DNA from: Plantago ovata | Lineage: Eukaryota > Streptophyta > Magnoliopsida > Lamiales > Plantaginaceae | Direction of reading: 5' to 3' | DNA: 64,000 nt | Assembly (NCBI GenBank): GCA_028274465.1 | Contig: CM051455.1 | Coordinates: forward strand, 68,864,985-68,928,984 | Shown here: piece by piece, positions 12,330 to 23,868 of the stretch | How the letters are laid out: each line of letters opens with the position of its first letter | Numbering within the stretch: the first letter of the stretch is position 1 | The notes under the pieces: generated by a model | The model's database searches: none | The model's input: the letters and a program-made list of their open reading frames with translations, nothing else | Told to the model about the DNA's origin: nothing | Translations under genes and position numbers: made by a program

Positions 12330-15300
12330 ATGGATTCGGAAACAGCTATTGTAAGTTCGACTCCTATCTTGATATTTGGTCTTAATCGTGTTATATTTGA
12401 TGGTTTTGGTTGCAAATAGGCAGATTCAGCTTATGTTTTGAACTGTTTTTGTTTTATGTCATCTTTAGATGTTTGTGGAGTGGTTTGTAATTACTGTGAT
12501 GCTCAACATTCTGTACATCTATAGATTTGTACATTTGTGCCTTTGTTGTGTTTATGTAGTGGTAGTAACTTGTTGAAACCCATTGTGTGTGCTGCTTGGT
12601 TGAGGTTTTTTTTCACGTAGCGGTTTCTGTCTTCAATTTGTCTGATACTTTATAGATCTGTAGATGCTAGTTTGTTGTTGTGCCTTGTCAAATAGTGTAT
12701 TTCAGTAGGAGTTTGTAGTGCACATATACCTGTCTGCCCCTTAGTTACTAACTTATAAGTTTGGTTGTGTTGGCAAGATTGTTCGCCGAAGGTTTTTTAT
12801 GCGGCGATTGATTTTCATATGCATTGGAATGATGGCACTAGTGATGCTGTATTACCAAAAACATGTTCGGTGCCGTCTGTCCCGTAAACGCAGACTGCAT
12901 ATTAGGTATAGCCTGATTCGTAAAAGAAGTTGTCAACGTAGATATATTAAGAGGCTAACCGAGAAAAGTGACACAATCACAAAAAACATTCTTAGAATGG
13001 ATAGGTCTGCTTTCCAGCAGTTCTGCAACCTGCTTGTGAAAGATGGTGGCCTTAAGGAAAGTACTTATGTAACAATTGAGGAGAAAGTTGCATGTTTCCT
13101 TGTCATACTTGGGCACCACTTCAAAAATAGAGCTATCCAGTTTGCTTTCCGTCGTTCTGGGCACACAATCAGCCATTCTTTTCATGAAGTTCTCAAAGCT
13201 GTCCTAAGTTTGCATGATGTGCTTGTGTCCCGTCCTGAACCAGTGCCAGCAGACTGCGAAGAGGAGCCTTGGTTGCATTTTGAGGTACACTGTTTAATAT
13301 CCAATCTTGAAATGGTCTGCAATTTTACAATTGAACTCATGTTTACTATCCTGATTTCTGATATCATAGTTACTTTTGGTTTGTAATTCAGGGATGCCTT
13401 GGAGCTTTGGATGGTACCTACATTAAGGTCCTCGCACCTCTCGCGAAGCAGCCCCTATATCGCAACCGGAAGGGTCAGGTTGCAGTTAATGTACTAGGGG
13501 TTTGTGATCGTGAAATGAAGTTTGTTTACGTGCTTACTGGTTGAGAGGGTTCTGCAGCAGATGCAAAGGTGCTTGGAGATGCAATGGAGAGGGAAAATGG
13601 TTTTCGAGTACCAGCAGGTTTGTGTCCACAACTGGTTCAATTCCATTACATGCCAGAATTGAATTCTGATTTCATTTCTAATGCATATCTTTATTTGTTA
13701 TTTGTGCAGGCTGCTACTACCTAGTTGATGCGGCTTATGCAAATGCTCCTGGCTTCTTAGAACCTTTTCGGAATACACGATATCATCTTCAGGAGTGGGG
13801 TCATGGAGGAGTTGCCCCTCAGAACCATAAAGAGTACTTCAACATGAAACACTCGTCCGCCAGGAACATTATCAAAAGGACATTTGGCCTTTTAAAGAAG
13901 CATTTGGGATCCTACGCTCTCCATCGTATTACCCGCTGGAAGCACAGAATGATATAATATTGGCCTGCACCCTCATTCATAACTTTCTCCGTAATGTCAA
14001 CAAAGATGATCTATTAGCTGAGGAGGCAGACGAGGTTGAGGAGGCTTACGATGAGGGGGCCGATGACATTCATGAGGAAGATGGACCTGCTAAGATGGAT
14101 GATGATGAGCCGGCAATTCATGGGGTTGAGGGAACAACAGCCTGGACAGAAAAGAGGCAGTTTATGGCACATACTATGTTTGTGAATTGGCGTGCTCAGC
14201 GAAATAATCGTCGCTAGATAGTCTTGTTGTGATTGTGTTGTTGAACTAGTAATGAGGAACAATTTAGGAACGTGTGGTTTATTAAATAGGGGAACCTAAT
14301 TTGGTGTGCTGTTGTTGAAATCCTCTGTTCTATCTACTTCCACTATGCATGTATTTACTCATCTGTTCATTTGTATGCTTATTCTTTCCTATGTGATATG
14401 TGATTCTGGATCGTGGCTTTAAATCATAATTGTGATTGTCCGCGTTATCTATTTGCTATTTCAACCATGTTGATTAGTTTGATTGATTTATCAGAATGTT
14501 GAAACAAGTGGAAGCTTCCCGCAGAGTGGTGTAGGAACTGAGGAGGTGCATGATCCAACTCAGAAAGGAACTTCTGGTGGAGGATACCGTTCCTGGAGTT
14601 ATGAAGAGGAAAAAGTTCTGATTGAGGGCATGAAAAAGGCCAAGCTTGTTGGACTGAAGTCTCCCCAAGGGTTCAAGCCAGGTGGTTTCCAGTACTTGCA
14701 AGTCTACATGAAAAAGCATTTCCCTCAGACTGATCTGAGAATCAAACCACATATCAAAACCGTGTCAGGAGCATGAGAGACAAGCATAAGGCTGTTCTTG
14801 ATCTGAGTGAAAAATCTGGGATGGGTTGGTGCGACATCAAGAAGGAGTTTATCTGTAGCGATGAGATCTGGCGTGCTGCCTGTCAGGTATGATTTTCCAA
14901 AATTGCTTTATTGTCTGATTAGTTTTTGCTTACAGCATTCAGTTCTCATAATTTAGATGATTGAAATTGTTCTTCCGTTTTTACGCCGTCCAGAAACATA
15001 AGGTGCTGAACAAGATCAAGCGCGAGAAATTTGTCTTCTTTGACGATTGGAATGAGATATATGGCACAGAACGGGCTCGCGGAGAAGGCGCTAGGGGATT
15101 TCAAGAAGCTAAAGAGAAGCTTCTTGTTAGTGATGATGAATATTTCAGTGATGAATGCGATGGAAATGGTGAACCAGCTGATGATTCCCCTAATGCTGAT
15201 GGATCTGCGCCTGGTGGATCTGGCCAGAAGCGTAGAGTTCCGGACGAGGCTGAAACCGACAGGCCCTTGAAGCGTAATAAGAAGGGTAAAGCTGGCCAGC

Positions 15301-15638
15301 GAGCTTATGAAGAGAGCTCTAGCTTCTGCAAAATGATGAATGGGCTAGGAAATATCCTCAAGGAAGCTGTTGATTCTATGAAGGGCCCCATCATCGTTTC
15401 AACTACTCTTGGTCCAATGAGCAAGAGTGAAAAGGTACAGGCTATGAGGATTCACCTTGACAGCTTTTATGCCCTCCCACCGAAAGCCAGATACTGCATG
15501 GTCAAGAAGCTCATGTCTGATGATGATGGTCTCCTTGATAAATTTCTGGCAAAGGAGTACTCTGATATGGAAGAGTGGGTCATGAATGAGGTTCAGACCA
15601 GTGGGGAGATCTGGGGAGCAAATCTTGACAGTCCTTAG
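12330..15638 (+). pseudogene. Harbinger Myb/SANT-like protein, frameshifted
   Basis: Exons read as 12330-12350 (MDSETAI), 14495-14886 and 14994-15638. Exon 2 has the Myb/SANT-like core: YRSWSYEEEKVLIEGM, then FPQTDLRIKPHIK, SGMGWCD and DEIWRAA. A missing base in an A run near 14757 shifts the frame to an early TGA. The other frame then continues cleanly (RSMRDKHKAVLDL). Exon 3 has the FFDDWNEIYG segment and an acidic, Lys-rich tail. In active elements this protein binds the ends and helps bring in the transposase. Exon 1 lies upstream of the transposase, so the transposase sits inside this gene's first intron. A noncoding exon probably precedes it, with a donor near 12170. Confidence 0.75.
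12799..14217 (+). pseudogene. PIF/Harbinger transposase (DDE_Tnp_4), broken
   Basis: Exons read as 12799-13284, 13392-13617 and 13710-14217. Recognisable are the N-terminal region with MDRSAFQQFCNLL, the first Asp in ALDGTYIK, RNRKGQ, the second Asp in YLVDAAYAN, and the C-terminal RNIIKRTFGLLK. The TGA at 13542-13544 lies where the family has Trp (TG-W-EGSA). A one-base loss near 13905 shifts the frame before RSPSYYPLEAQ. The residue expected to be the catalytic Glu, in the R(3)E(6)K pattern of this fold, is Lys (GAA to AAA). The start at 12799 is uncertain, since its first 30 residues look unlike the family. Three lesions make it inactive. Confidence 0.85.
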
Positions 15639-16310
15639 AGTTGTTCATCCATGCATGGGTATATTGGAGTTGGCAGTGGCGTTTATGGCTTGAAAACATT
15701 TTGACAGCGTTCCTGCCTAACCCCTCTTCTGGACGCATCGTTTCTTTTGGCCACTGCCTTTTCTTTTGTACAGTTTGACTGTTAGGCACTCTTTTTGTGA
15801 TACTCCTCCCATGCCATGCTGTTTTTATTGCATTTCAAATTATGTAACCAAACTCTGCTGATTTCTGTAAGTAGGTTGTTGTTGGTTGTGTTCTAAATTT
15901 TTAGGGTCATATCCCTATAAATTTGGCCAACAACTGACCATGCCCATCTTTAATGAAAAGTCTTGAATTAAAACTGATCTGGTGAAAGGGCTATTTACTT
16001 TCGAGTCTGCATAACAATTGGAATTCGTTAGCCGACTAAGCCTGGATCATTGTTACAGTTAACGTTATGATCCCAACGAAGCCTTAATTAGGTTGGTGTA
16101 AAGTAACTTGTTCATGAGATTTCATATTTAATTAGGCTTTAATTTTATTCGCTGTTTTATCCAAATGAAAGAAGATTATCCCGTTTTGAATTATTTTGAA
16201 ACTATTAAACGAAAAGGCTAATTTTCGTTAAATTATTGCGTTATTTATGTGTTCCCCGTACCCTACTAAGTAATGTGAAATTAACATGTACAAGGTTATG
16301 GAAATTTGCA

Positions 16311-16510
16311 CCACCTTCGTCCCGGTTGAAGTGACATGTTTCAAGTTTTATAGTCAACTTCTGTAAAACTTGCACTGTTAAGCCGTTATGATTTACTATT
16401 TAATCAAAATTACCATATTAAACCATATACCACTACTTGATTTTTTCGTGGTCAACATTCTTACTAATAATTAAAGTGTTGTGGGAGTAAAGTAGTAATA
16501 AAACCGGGAT
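16311..16510. mobile_element. Possible Stowaway-like MITE, degenerate
   Basis: The left edge reads TTCGTCCCGGTTGAAGTGAC, close to the CTCCGTCCC-type ends of plant Mariner/Stowaway MITEs. AACCGGGA near 16503 is its inverted match. The size, about 200 bp, and AT-rich interior fit. The outer bases and a TA duplication are not clear. Confidence 0.4.
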
Positions 16511-17070
16511 AGGTTTGTTCGTTTGTTACGAACTAATAATTAAATACGTGTGTACATATTTATATGAGAAAATAATAGCATTGACGTTTGGTTGGTATAT
16601 TAAAGTGTATTTGGATAATATTGTATAGAAGTATTTTTCGATTACAAGATTTCTTCCTGCACGATTTAGGTAATTACAAGTTTAACAAAACCCATATTAC
16701 ATATGTTACTTTGACATATGGTTTGCATTTCAAATTAACTAAAACTCTCAGTGTAACCTTCTCCGTATCTTACACTTCGTATCAAAAACCGTATCGTGTG
16801 TACTCATACAGGTCTGTATAACATGATAACAGTGTACGCGTTTAGAGAGTGATAGGTACGATATTCAATATTGGATGTTCATGTCCTTCACTTTTGTGGA
16901 TTGAATATCTGTACAATGACATACCCAATGCAACTTATATGACATCACATTTACCCACTCACACGGTTAACCTACATCTATATGGTAAACACCGTAAGCA
17001 GTACTAAGATCGAAAGGACATTTCCCCTTTAAACACTACTACACACTGATATCTAAACCATAACCACAAA

Positions 17071-17108
17071 ACCCTATGCCCTAAGCCCTATGCCCTATAC
17101 CCTATTCC
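17071..17108 (+). repeat. Degenerate telomere-like tract
   Basis: Five consecutive 7-base units of the form CCCTAnn, four of them CCCTAT-type and one CCCTAAG, resemble the plant telomere unit CCCTAAA with one or two changes each. It is short and internal. Confidence 0.5.
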
Positions 17109-17550
17109 ATATGCATTAGGCCGAAAACCCTTTACCCAATACAAGTAACCCATAGATATACGGTACACAAGTCGGACTGCTTGACTTTCATGCCTATTGT
17201 ACTTGTATACAATTTTCCGTAACATAGGGGAGCACGGTGTTTTATGTTTCTTATAGATTGGATGCATTCGAAATTTACTTACACATAGGCGAACTAAATT
17301 TCACTAGTAAGATATAGAAACCATACTATAATGAAAGATAATTTAAATTTTCTCATGTATGAGGATCTATCTCTTCATTCATCAGTGTTTTAATATTAAG
17401 TATGCCCTAATTTTATGATTAAAAACAAAATGAAAAGTCAACTAATTAATTGGAAATAAGGTGGCAAAAACGTGATATGGGTGTAGCAACTTGGCATCTT
17501 TCTCATATATTTTTCCAAAGACACGTTTTGTTCCCTGAGCCCTAGGTCGA

Positions 17551-17628
17551 CGGTATATATACATTTTCGTTCCCCAATTCCGCTATTCCGTCTCTCACTG
17601 TTTCACTGTCTCCCAGCAAGAAGCGAAA
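17551..17628 (+). promoter_or_regulatory. Core promoter and 5' UTR of the Harbinger-derived gene
   Basis: A strong TATA box (GGTATATATACAT) at about 17552 lies some 75 bases before the ATG at 17629. The short leader between is CT-rich. This suits a normally transcribed gene rather than a relic. Confidence 0.55.
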
Positions 17629-19958
17629 ATGGCTCGCCGCAGGACGTATGGTTACACGGGTTAGCACATTTTCTTCATATGAATTCTTACCTCCATATCT
17701 GTGAGCATGTTTATGCATTAACAACAACTCAATTTCTTTTTGCAGATCCAAATCTAGCTGGACCTGAGTTCTATGCTCCGCTACCAGAAGGTACCGTTTA
17801 CAATCCATTGTATTTATAATCATCGGTATGCTGCTTGGACCATACTGAGAATGATATTGTACCGTTTCCTATGATATCGCATGTTGTATTACTACTGAAA
17901 TACCTAATTTGTGCATATGAATTAGGAATTAGGGTTTTGGTTTTGGGAATTAGTATGATATCCTCTTCAATTGAGCATTGTTGCTATCGGTCTGCTGAAT
18001 TGGAGATGGGTTAGACAGCCGCATTGTTTGGGGGAATTAGGGTTACCTAGTAATTGAACGTTTAATACATTTAAATACTGCTTTTAAGTATAACAAAGTG
18101 GTTTTGTGAGTATGGGTCATGATATTATGTTCTCAAATTCGAAATTATGTTTCGCATGTTGATGTTCCCATTATTTGTTTATACTGTACCAAAAATCTGT
18201 ACTATACTAGCCCTTTTAACTTCAATTAAAGAAACAAGGATTATATTCTTCTTTCATGAACTTTATATTGATAAGAATTTGTTCTTAAAAAGGACAGATA
18301 CTGAATAAACAGAGTTAGGGAGCTGACTGTATATAAATACTGCATTTTCAATCGTATTACTGACTATCCTTTGTCACAGATTCAAGTGTGACAGATACGG
18401 TTGTGGTGACAAGGCAGGCTGCCAAGCTGAGAACTACATTCTTAGCACATGCTGGATTAAAGGTCAAAGGTCAGAAGAAACCGATGACGAAGATACACAG
18501 AAAGATTGCTTTGGATGTTAGGGCTAGGCAGCGTGGAGACTACATCAACAGGCTGTTGAACCTCAATGAATCTGAAACCCACACTATGATTCATATGTCA
18601 AGAACCCAGCTTGATAGGTTGTGCAGGCTTCTCAACATCCATGCAGGACTCACCAGTTCTCCATTTGTTGATTATAAGGAGAAGATTTTCATGTTTCTAG
18701 CTGTCATGGCCCATGGCACCACCCATGAATTTCTGAAGTTCTCTTTCTTGAGGTCTGGAACTACTGTGTGTAGGTCTTTCAATGAAGTGCAGGACTGTGT
18801 GGTTAGCATGAGGGAGCTGCTTCTTGCACACCCCATGCCTGTTGATAAAGGCTGCCTAGATGAACCATGGTGTAACTTCCAGGTTTCAATTTTTACCCAC
18901 CCCATCTTACTGTACTACAGTTTGTTTGTGTTATTTATTAAACCTAATTAGAAGTGTTGTCATTTATTATTATTACAGGGTTGTGTTGGAGTGCTTGACG
19001 GCATGCGTTTGGGACCAATTGACTACTTGCTTGCTGCCTGTGGGAAGGACTTGAGGTTCACATATGTGAACACAAATCTCGATGGATCGAGGTGCCCCAT
19101 GCGTGTTCTGAAGGAAGCTATGGAATCTGATGATATTTTGGGACCTCATACAAGTATTTAGACAAATACTATAGGCTAAACTTTTAAATGTAGTAACTGC
19201 TAATCTGTCTGTGTTGTTACTCATGTATCAGTTGATATATTCCTGTCTTATGAAGATAAAAATCTGTATGAAATGATATATTGTGTAATCATTGAGGAAT
19301 TGATTGTAGCCTATATGTTTTGCTGATTTGTGTGTTCTTTACTTGAGATATGTCTGGAAAAAAATCTGATTGCTGTTCTACATTCATATATTGTAATATT
19401 TTTTTTCCCCTTTGTTTTTAAAATCTGATAGCTAATGGTGTATGTATCTTAAAATCAGGCACCTACTACCTGGTTAGCTCTCAGTTTGCCAATGCGCCTG
19501 GATTCTTGGCTCCATATCACAGTGGCCACTGCCGGAAAGAGCGTGATGATCCTCTAGGCTGGGACCCCAAGGCATACTTCAATGAGAAGCACAGGCTTGC
19601 CTCACTTAGTATCAGACGGGCATTTGGGCTCCTTAAGAGGAGATTTGCTATACTGAGGAACGGGGGATTATCTGCCTACAGCCGTGACCGCCAACTGAAG
19701 ATCATACTAGCCTGCTGCCTTATCCATAACATGCTGCATGTGATAGACCTTGATAATGGTTGGATTGATTCTGAACTTGAGGATGTTTACCGTGACGACC
19801 CGCCCAATGTGGAGGTACCTCAATATGAGGAGCCCAATGGGAATGGATTTGCAGGCATGCGCGGTTGGATGAAGTTCCGTACGTCTATAGCCAATGTCAT
19901 GTTTCGTAGGTGGCTCAGATTGACGGGGCAGCTCGATGTGCCCCCTGAGTTTGTTTGA
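17629..19958 (+). CDS. Harbinger transposase-derived protein, catalytic residues lost
   Basis: Five exons: 17629-17659, 17746-17790, 18380-18882, 18979-19153 and 19459-19958. All phases agree and no stop interrupts, giving about 417 residues. The start MARRRTYGYT follows a TATA box. Exon 3 holds the helical N-terminal region (MSRTQLDRLCRLL, FLRSGTTVCRSFNEV). Exon 4 has the first Asp in GVLDGM. Exon 5 has YYLVSSQFANAPGFLAPY and IRRAFGLLKRRFAIL, then LACCLIHNML. Active relatives have Asp where this has the first Ser of LVSSQ, and Glu where this has Arg in SIRRAFG. The stretch after LDG is also shorter than usual and lacks an RKG motif. It should not catalyse transposition. Known relatives of this kind, ALP1 and HDP1, act in chromatin complexes; a similar role here is inference. 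Confidence 0.85.
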
Positions 19959-20773
19959 TAGAAGTTTTAGGTGTTTTGGAAGGTATTTAGAAATACCTGT
20001 ATGTGATACTTGTGTTAAGATGCTGACTTCCCTTTTTGCATGCCATTAGTGGGTGAATTGTACTTCTACCCTTTCAGTGGCTTGATGATTCGAACTTGTT
20101 AGGCTAACTAGTATGAAGCCATGATTGTAGATGAATTTCTCCAACATATGCATCCTTGTTATATTTCTGCAATGAATGATAACCTGTTAGAGGTAAACGA
20201 CTTAATTTTGGTACTCCTACACTTAGGATCAGCAGTACTTCTTTTCTTCTAACTTGTACCTACTGAATTTGTAAAACTTACACCAATGATACAAGTCCAG
20301 AATGAAAACAGCTGAATTAGTCAGCATGAAAAAAACAAAAGTTCAGATTAGAACGCATTTAACAAATTCACAAAAAATAACCATTTTCAACGAACATTTT
20401 TTTATTTGTGAGTACAACTTCTTTTCTCTCCGTCTCAGAACTAATAATTTAAAGTGGATATCAAATCAATTCAGTGCAATAAATCTTCAGTACATTAACT
20501 AATTTACTCGTACATTATATATGGACTTTCAATTAAATGTACATCTAACTTACTAGGAATAAATTCAGATTCACATTAGTTAAGTGCAGTTCTGATAAGA
20601 TTAGTTCTTTTTAGTTCAAACGAAGAGAACAGAACATCAGTTCATTCTTCCCTATATATGAGTAGTGGTAGTAAAAGAACAAAGCTACAAAGCAGATCCA
20701 CATTCAATATCTCAAGTAAATATCTACCACCAACTCAGTATTCCAACTTCCTAAACTTTCTCTGTTTTTCACT
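19959..20773. other. Intergenic, with TATA box for Myb/SANT-like gene 1
   Basis: AT-rich and noncoding. A TATA-like CCTATATATGAG at about 20651 lies about 120 bases before the ATG at 20774 and is the probable promoter of the next gene. Confidence 0.5.
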
Positions 20774-21358
20774 ATGTCTGCTCCTTGGGCAACACAAGAT
20801 ACTGCTTGGTATGAAGGGAGCGTTCCTAAGGGCCATCTTCAGCTGATTGTCAGGAAGCTCAAAGATCTTGCGGATCGAGGTGTATGGGAATGGCCACACA
20901 AAACAGATTTGGCGTACGATGAAGTGTCAAATTACATTCGGAGCTTTCTGGGAATCATATACACAAAAGCAGAGTTGAAGCCTGTGGTTGATATGCTTCA
21001 TAAACGACATGTGCTATTCAACAATGTTCTTAGCCGTGATGGGATGAAGTGGGAGTCAAGTACGAACACGTTAACTACAAAACCAGAAATCTGGGCGTCC
21101 CTCACAGAGGTTGGCAACTTTGTAATTTATAGAGGTGAATTAGTTTATTCGGTTCTCATAATTTGAGTGAAAACTCTTTCTAAAATTAGTCTATTTGGCC
21201 AGCAGGTTGATGACAAATATGGATGGTATCGTAATCACGGGGAGCCTTTTTGGACAGAGCTACCAAGTATATTTGAAGGTTGGTCTCATATTCGGAAGCC
21301 AGAAAATTATGAAAGTGATACAAGTGAGAATACATCTGAAGTAGTCCTCTCGACGTAA
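20774..21358 (+). CDS. Divergent Myb/SANT-like protein 1
   Basis: Two exons, 20774-21109 and 21206-21358, with a phase-0 intron directly after SLTE. The protein is about 162 residues. The core runs from about residue 12 to 145: GSVPKGHLQLIVRKL, WEWPHK, YTKAELKPVVDMLHKRH, DGMKWES, EIWASLTE, then WYRNHGEPFW and LPSIFEGW. This is the order seen in Myb_DNA-bind_3-type domains (long helices, a G-W motif, then W and a final F-x-G), so DNA or partner binding is likely. Compared with Myb/SANT-like genes 2 and 4 it has almost no C-terminal tail. The family call is by pattern and is less secure than the gene structure. Confidence 0.75.
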
Positions 21359-22144
21359 AATTGTCGTTCAGTTATGACGAAGCTACAAGTATTGTCTCTG
21401 AAACAACTGAGTGTGTAGATGGAGGTAATCCGAATCTATGAGTCGTTCAAAGTCTGTGAGAGTGGTATACGCATTATTTTGAGAAACTGAATATGTAGGT
21501 GATTGTTCCTAAATTAGTCCACTACAGAATAGCCTAAAATATGAGTTAGGTTGACTAACGTTGTCGAAAATCATTACAGAATGTTTGTTGTCCGATTTGA
21601 AATTCAAATATTGTATCTATTTCCTATTCTAAATTACATTGACAACTGCATTGCCATTAGCTTTGTTGTTGTAACCTATTCTGGCCAGAAGTAAATATCA
21701 GTAATGAAAGAGATTCATGAATTAGGAAGTTTGTGGAAAGCTGCAACATGTGACAGCACATTAAACTTATTCAAAAGTATTGAAGTTGAAACATACAATT
21801 CTGTTTTCAAATTTTAATCTCAAGTATTCCTAATTGTAGTCTAGTTTATAAAGTTTTCAAGTAACAAGAGTAGAATGGCATGTTTAAATGAGTTATCTAG
21901 ATGATGTGTGATGGGAGATTTGGGTGACAAATTTTGTAAATACCATATTGACCCAGCTACAAGTTCTATTTTCCTCCCCTATTTAAAGACATACGCACAC
22001 TCTTTGCTACACACCCCTTCTCATTCAGAAAGTTAAAAAAATTACATCAGAAAACATAAAAAAAAATATATATATAAGAAACACCCTCAAGAAAAGCACC
22101 ACAAATACTCCTATCCATTGGCTCCTAACCTGATCTTGTAAGCT
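21359..22144. other. Intergenic, with promoter of Myb/SANT-like gene 2
   Basis: Noncoding AT-rich sequence. A TATA-like CCTATTTAAAGAC lies at about 21978, about 165 bases before the ATG at 22145. The leader between includes A runs and an AT dinucleotide tract near 22066. Confidence 0.5.
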
Positions 22145-23030
22145 ATGGATCACTCAAACGCCATTCCTTATGCCCAGCAGAACTTAGTGTTCTACAAAGA
22201 TAAGTTCCCTAAGGAACATGTTGAGTTTTTGGTTCACTGCTTGAAGCAGATCCAGATTGATGATGCTTCTTGGCAATGGCCAATGAAAAAATGGTGGCCG
22301 ATTGACAAGATCATCAACAAGCTGTACTGCAAGTTCGATGTGGTGTACCGCAGAGCTGATCTTGTTAAGGTCATTAAGCTATTGTTTGATAGGCACTATG
22401 TATTCTCGATGTTGAAGTCTTTGAAGGAGGTTGAATGGAATCCAAGAACAAACAGGTTTGTTGCAGAAGACGGGGTGTGGACAAGACTAATGGAGGTATG
22501 ATTCAAATCGGCCTTTTTATTCCACATTCTTGCCTAGCACTTTTTGATTTTGTTTTGTTCTTTGTCATAATAATAACACTTGGAACAAATCTTGGTACTT
22601 GCAGAAGGATGAGCGTGTTCTGTGGTATGTAGCTGCTGGAGATCCACTCTGGTGTGACTTGGGCATCTTGTTCGAGGGAATTGGCTACGCTTATGCACCT
22701 GAGTCTGCGCCAAATCTAGTTGAAAACAGTATCCATTCTGATGGTACCTACGATCTGGAAGAAGCAGACTCCCCCACATCTCCTCTGTCCCAAAATCAGT
22801 CTCAGGCACTCACTGTCGTTCATGATGCTTCACCAATCAACCAGCGCTCAATAAGGTTTGTTGAGGACTCTGCTTCTCCAGGATACTCCATCATCACATC
22901 TGCAGAGTGGGAGAAATTGCGTTTGGTGTCAGACAAAAAGAAGGCTGCCCAGAGAAAGATTGTTTGGGACCTCTCTTGCTCTCCTTGTGAATCTAGCCAA
23001 GGCAGTCCTGCTGAGCCGGTCTCTGTTTGA
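22145..23030 (+). CDS. Divergent Myb/SANT-like protein 2, tail cut by in-frame TGA
   Basis: Two exons, 22145-22495 and 22605-23030, with a phase-0 intron after RLME, the same site as in genes 1, 3 and 4. The product is about 258 residues. The core has FYKDKFPKEHVEFLV, WQWPMKKW, YRRADLVKVIKLLFDRHY, EVEWNP, GVWTRLME, WYVAAGDPLW and LGILFEGIGY. A Ser/Pro-rich linker follows, then ITSAEWEKLRLVSDKKKAAQ. The TGA at 23028-23030 is followed in the same frame by 35 charged, coding-like codons (with RRVERNKQRKEAQF) to TAG at 23136-23138, so this looks like a recent nonsense truncation. The 3' end faces PB1-like gene a. Confidence 0.75.
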
Positions 23031-23868
23031 ACTTGGAACCGTAGGGTCGAGAGGAACAAGCAGAGGAAGGAAGCACAGTTTCGTGAGGATGCTGCTAAGA
23101 TTTTCGAGGAGGCAAATGATCAAGATTCATCTGATTAGTCCCTAGTGGTTTTGTGCTGTTTTAGAACAATCCATCCCCACCTACTTAATGCCAATATGGA
23201 TACTTAAGTAGGTACTTCTTTAGTTGCATGCATCTAGTAGTTTTTAGTTTTCGTTGTATCAGTCAAGTATCGTCGTATTATCATTTGCTTGCATATGTAC
23301 TTCTCAATTCTCATTGTGTTTGAATGAAAGGGATGTGATTGTTGTTTTCGGAGTTCTAAGACGCTATTTGAGTAAGAAGCATAGAACACCAGTAAATAGC
23401 ACACTAATACGAGGAAATCTAACAAGTTTTACAGTTGATAATTCAAACAATAACCCGATTCATCGCAACATCAGAGATTCCAAAAAGATATCTACCATGA
23501 TATCCGATAAGGTTCCAGAATAATAGATTCAAAAGAGACAAAAGAGACATCATCCCACTTGATGTAATCGGTGTTTTACTAGTTCATTCTAATAGGCAAC
23601 TAATCCATAGATACTAGCTAATGAGGCATAAGATTGATTAATTAAACGCCAAGCACAAGAGGAACCGGGCATGGAGACACATACCAATCCCGGCCAGTTG
23701 ACTCTTTTTCCCACTCTTCTGCTGGTCCAACTCTCTCCGCAATCCAATTTGCACGAGCTGCTTCAGCATACAACTCAAACACCCTAAATCCTGGTGCAAA
23801 TGCAGGAACTTGGATAGGAACTTGATACAATGTGTTCTGAAAAGTAGCATCAACTTCAACTAGCTTAT

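Larger units (their letters stand above)
11795..15638 (+). mobile_element. Decayed PIF/Harbinger element, left end visible
   Basis: The left end TGTCATGTTTGGTTGGGTG begins at 11795 after TAA, the 3-bp target typical of Harbinger elements. The interior encodes a DDE_Tnp_4-type transposase and a Myb/SANT-like protein on the same strand, the standard two-gene content. No matching right end is found between 15639 and 17560. A candidate lies far away at 51858. Both genes carry frameshifts, so the element cannot move itself. The end given here is only the last coding base. Confidence 0.75.
15639..17550. other. Intergenic, AT-rich, with MITE-like and telomere-like sequence
   Basis: No gene is seen. 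A possible Stowaway-like MITE lies at 16311-16510 and a telomere-like tract at 17071-17108. A GTTTGGTTGG motif at 16589 looks like a Harbinger-type end, but no partner was found nearby. Confidence 0.5.

Noticed and set aside
17071..17108. A true telomere or chromosome end
   Set aside because: Only five degenerate units, with genes on both sides.
23028..23030. Programmed readthrough or selenocysteine at the Myb/SANT-like 2 TGA
   Set aside because: No recoding context is visible, flowering plants lack selenocysteine insertion, and the sister gene has two stops. Decay is simpler.
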